NCBI RefSeq assembly: GCF_901933205.1
Contig: NC_044571.1
Span: 73,099,689-73,163,688 of the forward strand
Origin: Camarhynchus parvulus
Lineage: Eukaryota > Chordata > Aves > Passeriformes > Thraupidae
Reading direction: 5' to 3'
DNA length: 64,000 nucleotides
The notes beneath the pieces are model-generated. The model made no database searches, was not told where the DNA came from, and saw only the letters and a program-made list of their open reading frames with translations. The translations under genes and the position numbers were made by a program. The number at the start of each line of letters is the position of its first letter. Position 1 is the stretch's first letter. Shown in pieces: positions 59,676-64,000 of the stretch.

Positions 59676-62600
59676 AGATAATAAAATGTGACAAGACAAA
59701 TCTGTGTCATGAAAACCAGGGTTCTTCAGAGGAATTGCCCTTTGCCAAGGCTCTTCCCCTAGAGGATGTAGACAGAGAGGGTTGGTTGGGAATGTTCTCA
59801 GCAGTAACAGAACAAGAGTTAGAAGGAATTCAAGAGTGAAAGCTCTCTGTGGCCCGAAGGTGACTTGGAGGCAAGGCAAGCTTTGGGTAAAGGTACTGCA
59901 GAGGATTAGGGGCATGTATTGCACAACATCTCATGTAGTCCCAATGGAACCTATGCTACAGAATTGGGAAGCAATGAACACCCACTGATTTGCAGAGAAA
60001 AAGTCAAAAAATGAGGACTTGGGAAGAGTAGCTCTATGAAGCCTTCAGATTCAGTTAATGCTTTTAGAGCCTACCATGGAACACATAAGAAACCACGCAT
60101 GCACTCTGTGTGTGTCATGCACAGACTGAGGCATCACACCTGATCAGAGAAATTCCATTTACATTAAGAGTCTCCACACCTCTAGCATTACCCATTTAAG
60201 CAACACAAATCTAACTTCCAGTCCAATCCCCTGAAATCTGAATAGTCTTATTGTCAGTGGTTTTGGAGACCTAAATGTCAGTCCCCATCCCTTATAATCT
60301 GGTTTTCCTTCCCCTTCCCTTCCAAAGCTATGCAAAATCTATCACCTTTCTGGTGATCCAGACTTTGGAAATTCAGAAACTGAAACGAGAAATAATTTTT
60401 AAACCCTTCCAGGCTATCAGGAGCTGTACTGATCCCAGACTACAATAGGAAAGTCTTACAGCTGTGTTGACCAGTTCTGACAAGAGCCTGTAACACTTTG
60501 CTCTGAAATTGGTTTCAGTTCCCCAGGGACAATTCCGTTAAAGCTGAGTGCCATTTGCAAACATGGACTGTTGCATTGTCCTTGAAAAAGGCACATGGAA
60601 ATACACCTCAAAATTTTATGAAGCACTACAGTTTGCTCACATTAATTTTTGAAAAATTTATGCATGGCATAAGAATGACCAAATGTGATGATATGTGATC
60701 AGTGATTAATGAACTGCTCACCAGTGAAAGACAGGTTCTTCATTCTGGTACAGCAGAAGTCAGGGACACAGGCTTGATGAGTTAATGATATTTCTTCTAG
60801 ATCTGTTTTCTGTTGTTGCATGGTTATAATACTTTATCATGCATGAAAAACTCATGCATACAGAAAAATTCTATGAGCACTCACCCTCATAACAGTTGTC
60901 CTCTTATAACTTTTTTTACAAGTGCCTGAAACAAGTTAACTTGCTTATCACTCAGATTTTAAATTTGGCGGTTAGTGTCATAATTTTACAGCTTGTCTAC
61001 ATGAATAAGCTAATTTCATGATCATCCAGAGCAGTAGCTGCATTAACATTGTACTGAAATTCAGCAACTCAAGTTCTTGTCTTTTAGATTAGTTTTCCTG
61101 TAAAAATGATCTAAAACTCTCCTTGAATATATTTCCTCCATTAACTGCCCACAATTCAAAAAAGACAGTACAAGTACTTGAATTTTAAACTGTCCAGTTA
61201 ATTTAATAGAAAAGCATGCTATTTCCTATTAATATTCTACATGCCTACCTTCTCTAATAAGCAATCCAAAGCGCTGCAGGGGCAGTTAGGAAGAAGAAGC
61301 CTCGGTACACTGGATCCTTTGAAATGAGCAGATTATTCTGACATGCTCAAATTTTACATGATGCACTTAAAAGCTTGTTTGTAAGAAGTTTTTGGCACAG
61401 TGCTCAGTGAAACAGAAAAATTGTCATCAAAATTAGAGTAAAACAGTAGTATTTAGCATTACATAAGAAACCATTATTATTGCATCAGCTTCTGGTTTTA
61501 ATTATAATGTCTTTCCTAGAAGAAGCTTGTTGGCCATTTGCTCAACCTACCTGCATTTCTTCCAATCCCCATCTCTACTGTGACTGCCTTCACCTCTCTC
61601 CCTCTTCTTTCAGGCACATGATTTCATGGTGGCACAGATGCCACCTGGCTAAAGCTTGCCCAAGTACTACAGCATGCAATGATATGCAAGTCAAGGAACG
61701 AAACTGAATTTTAACCTATGAAAAGAGCAAGGTGTTCTCTGAAACTGTAATTATATAATTTTTCCTAACATTGCTTCAATCATTAATTGCTGTGGATGAC
61801 CAAGTGAAGTAGCAAGGAACAAAGGAAACAGGATCAGGGTAAAAAAAATACAGCCTTGACACATTGGGTCCCATCTGTTCAACCCCTTATGACCACACAG
61901 TAATTATCCAGGTCAAAAGCAAGTACCAAACTCCTCTCCATGGCACAGATCCCAGAGTACTCTCTACCACATAGTCAGCCTTAAGCTGCAGTTACACAGA
62001 GGAGCAAGTATGTCACCAGTGACATAGAATAATTAGGGGGTAGGGGGGAAGGGGAAAGATTTGCTAGTGACTAAATAGAACTGCTAGTCAGGCTTTAACA
62101 GCTGTGCTGAGTAGAACAAGGGCAAAGAACTCTGACAATGTGATGGTCTCACCTAGAAAAAAAAATCCTCTCTGACCCCAATCTGGTAATCATTTTATTC
62201 ACAAGTGCAGGACACGGTATGCCTAAAGAATGCCACAGGAGATCAGTTCCCCTTGGACATAAATCCTGCTTATAGCTATGATCAATGTCAAATGCATTAG
62301 AGAGACACAAAAAGATTTTTTTAAAGCCCAAATAGTCATCAAAGGAGAAACCTGGTGGTTCTTATGGAGTGCAGATAAGTGTTAGCAGTTCTAACATGGA
62401 TTGATACAGCAGAAATGTATCACAAACACAGAGCCCACCAGTTCAGTTTCAGATCCCTCGGATGTCTCCAGAACCACTCCATCAGTAGAATTTCTCCAGC
62501 AATCTCTCACAAACCTGATAGTGTCCCTCATGTTTTACTTCATACCTGCCTTATGGGAACTGTGTTAATAGTTAACATCTCTGACTGTGGTTACCCACAG

Positions 62601-64000
62601 ACATTTTGTAAGGGACGCTCAATGCTTCACTTCAGCCCAGATAAATAAAGCCCCCACATTCTACCTACCTAGCATAACTCATTATCTCTCAGAAGAATTT
62701 GCACTGAAAAGAGACAGGACTTGTGCAAACAATAAAATACTCTGCTTGGATTTCCATTCCAGGTCAGAAAATATGAAATTAATTCATGAAAGATAAGGAA
62801 CCATCAGTCAAAAAAAGCTGATAAAAACCATCCCAGCACAGCATTAGACACAATAGTCATTTTTCTGGCTGGAGGGTTAATATTAAAATAGACTGGGGAA
62901 GTATTTAAACTCAGCTGTCCAACATCTAAGGATTGTTTTCCATTGTCCAAGGCTGATTGATCTCTTCCAACATCTGAGGAGAAGCCCATGCTTGTGAGTC
63001 CCAGGCACAAAAAGTCATCAAGTCCCTGAGGATTTCTGCTTAGGTTAAATAATTGATTTTACCTAGCTTTAAACTCTTCTTATTAACTGCAACTAAATAG
63101 CTTGGGAAATCTCTCCCAGCCCAACAGCTCTTTCAGCACCCATTCTCATGCCTGTCACCATTCTGCCAGGTGACCAATGCTAAAACAAGAGGCCAAATAG
63201 AGCAGTACCAGAGCTCATGGACTCAGTGGTGCTAGACCTCCACAGCTTATTCAAGACCAGGGAAGAGTGGGTGCAGAGGATTTGTTGGGAGGTGAATCTC
63301 AGAAATAAATGAGAAATCTGGAAGCCCAAACTGGCCTTAAGCAGAATATCTGTACTTTTTCTTCACCCACACAAATGAGTCTCCTGGTATGGTACCAGAT
63401 GTGCTGGCAGCTGGTTTCCAGCTAAAATCTGCAGTAGCCAAAGTGAACTGACCAGAGACTTCAGTCTCCTGAGGTGTGAATGCATATCATCTGCATTCAG
63501 TTCACACTAAAATGTGCAGGTTTTTTACATTTATTAGTGATTTACAGGCCAGTGTCACCCTTACTCTGTGTCTTGGAGAACAACACATGATGTATTTCTG
63601 CATCCAAGTACAGAAAAGTTTTGCCGCTGCTAGTACCTCTGTAGCAGACGTACAGCTTGTAAGATGTGTCATTTGTGAGCAGTGACAAAACTGAGGTCAC
63701 GCTCATTATAGAAAGGAATCTTTAAAAGAGCATATCACTGTCCCATGGATGATGACATTTACAAGTGTTTTGCCATTTCTAGTGAGCAAAAAGCATCACA
63801 TATACTGGTGATATTGTAGTGGAAATACACTGCTGCTGGAAAAGCAAAATGCAAGACAATACAACCTCTTCCATGAGGCTAGCAGCAATACATCATCACA
63901 CACGAGTTTCATGCCCAATAAATCCACCGGAAATTAAACACAGCTGACAGTATTTCAACAAGTGTTCTAATTCTCTCATAATCAAGCACATTAACAACAC
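59676..64000. other. 4.3 kb non-coding DNA, nothing recognised
   Basis: No exon or transposon recognised up to the window end. Minor features: an 8-bp inverted repeat (atgcatga/tcatgcat) near 60840-60860 and a G-rich run with three G-tracts at 62036-62054, one short of a canonical G-quadruplex. Confidence 0.5.

Noticed and set aside
62036..62054. G-quadruplex candidate
   Set aside because: Only three G-runs are present, so it does not meet the four-run pattern.
1..64000. CRISPR arrays, bacterial operons, tRNA or rRNA genes, integrated virus genes
   Set aside because: No regularly spaced repeats with unique spacers, no operon-like frames, no cloverleaf or rRNA signatures, and no viral protein remnants were seen; the window is vertebrate non-coding DNA.

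Overview
The window looks like bird nuclear DNA, probably passerine or a close relative. It is AT-rich, CpG-poor, and its interspersed repeats are almost all CR1 LINE fragments of avian type. These carry the usual CR1 3' ends built on ATTCTATG or ATTCTGTG octamers and have no poly(A) tail. There are no Alu-, B1- or L1-like repeats. No protein-coding exon, tRNA, rRNA or known ncRNA could be recognised on either strand. The open frames are short (the longest are about 165 codons), and those inside CR1 copies are remnants of the CR1 reverse transcriptase frame. I read the region as a gene desert or the inside of a very large intron.

Layout. 1-11 kb: three CR1 fragments (1662-1865 minus, 3034-3840 plus, 6318-6764 plus), a TG microsatellite, and an octamer-rich patch with splice-like borders near 5.4 kb. 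11-18 kb: a perfect cAMP-response element beside an inverted CCAAT box (11.3 kb), an old amniote repeat (11358-11800), a small GC-rich block with a TATA-like box (13.3-13.5 kb), two perfect hairpins (13.68 and 16.5 kb), a 1-kb CR1 (15136-16130 minus) abutting a TA/CA microsatellite, and a GC-rich block with a canonical G-quadruplex motif (17.2-17.6 kb). 18.5-22 kb: a CR1 cluster with fragments in both orientations and a doubled CR1 3' end. 22-33 kb: almost featureless. 33.0-33.4 kb: a 28-bp tandem duplication, then a GGAA-type microsatellite of about 270 bp. 34-45 kb: two CR1 copies with 3' ends (34206-34453, 42280-42919) and a CpG/CTG-rich patch at 44.3-44.4 kb. 45-64 kb: a perfect homeodomain-like hairpin (48.98 kb), an ancient CR1/L3-like LINE (50205-50840), a possible LTR-like segment (54.1-54.7 kb), a MIR/CORE-SINE (54845-55028), a CR1 tail (55212-55264) and a second MIR-like SINE (59545-59675).

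There is no gene system to reconstruct and I found no convincing previously undescribed one. The most useful observations are the four very old repeats: two MIR-type SINEs, one L3-like CR1 and one turtle/crocodile-type element. Some are preserved well enough to be candidates for co-opted regulatory DNA. Also worth checking are the CRE/CCAAT pair, the three perfect hairpins, the G-quadruplex and the long GGAA array. Family names come from recalled consensus patterns, not from a database search.
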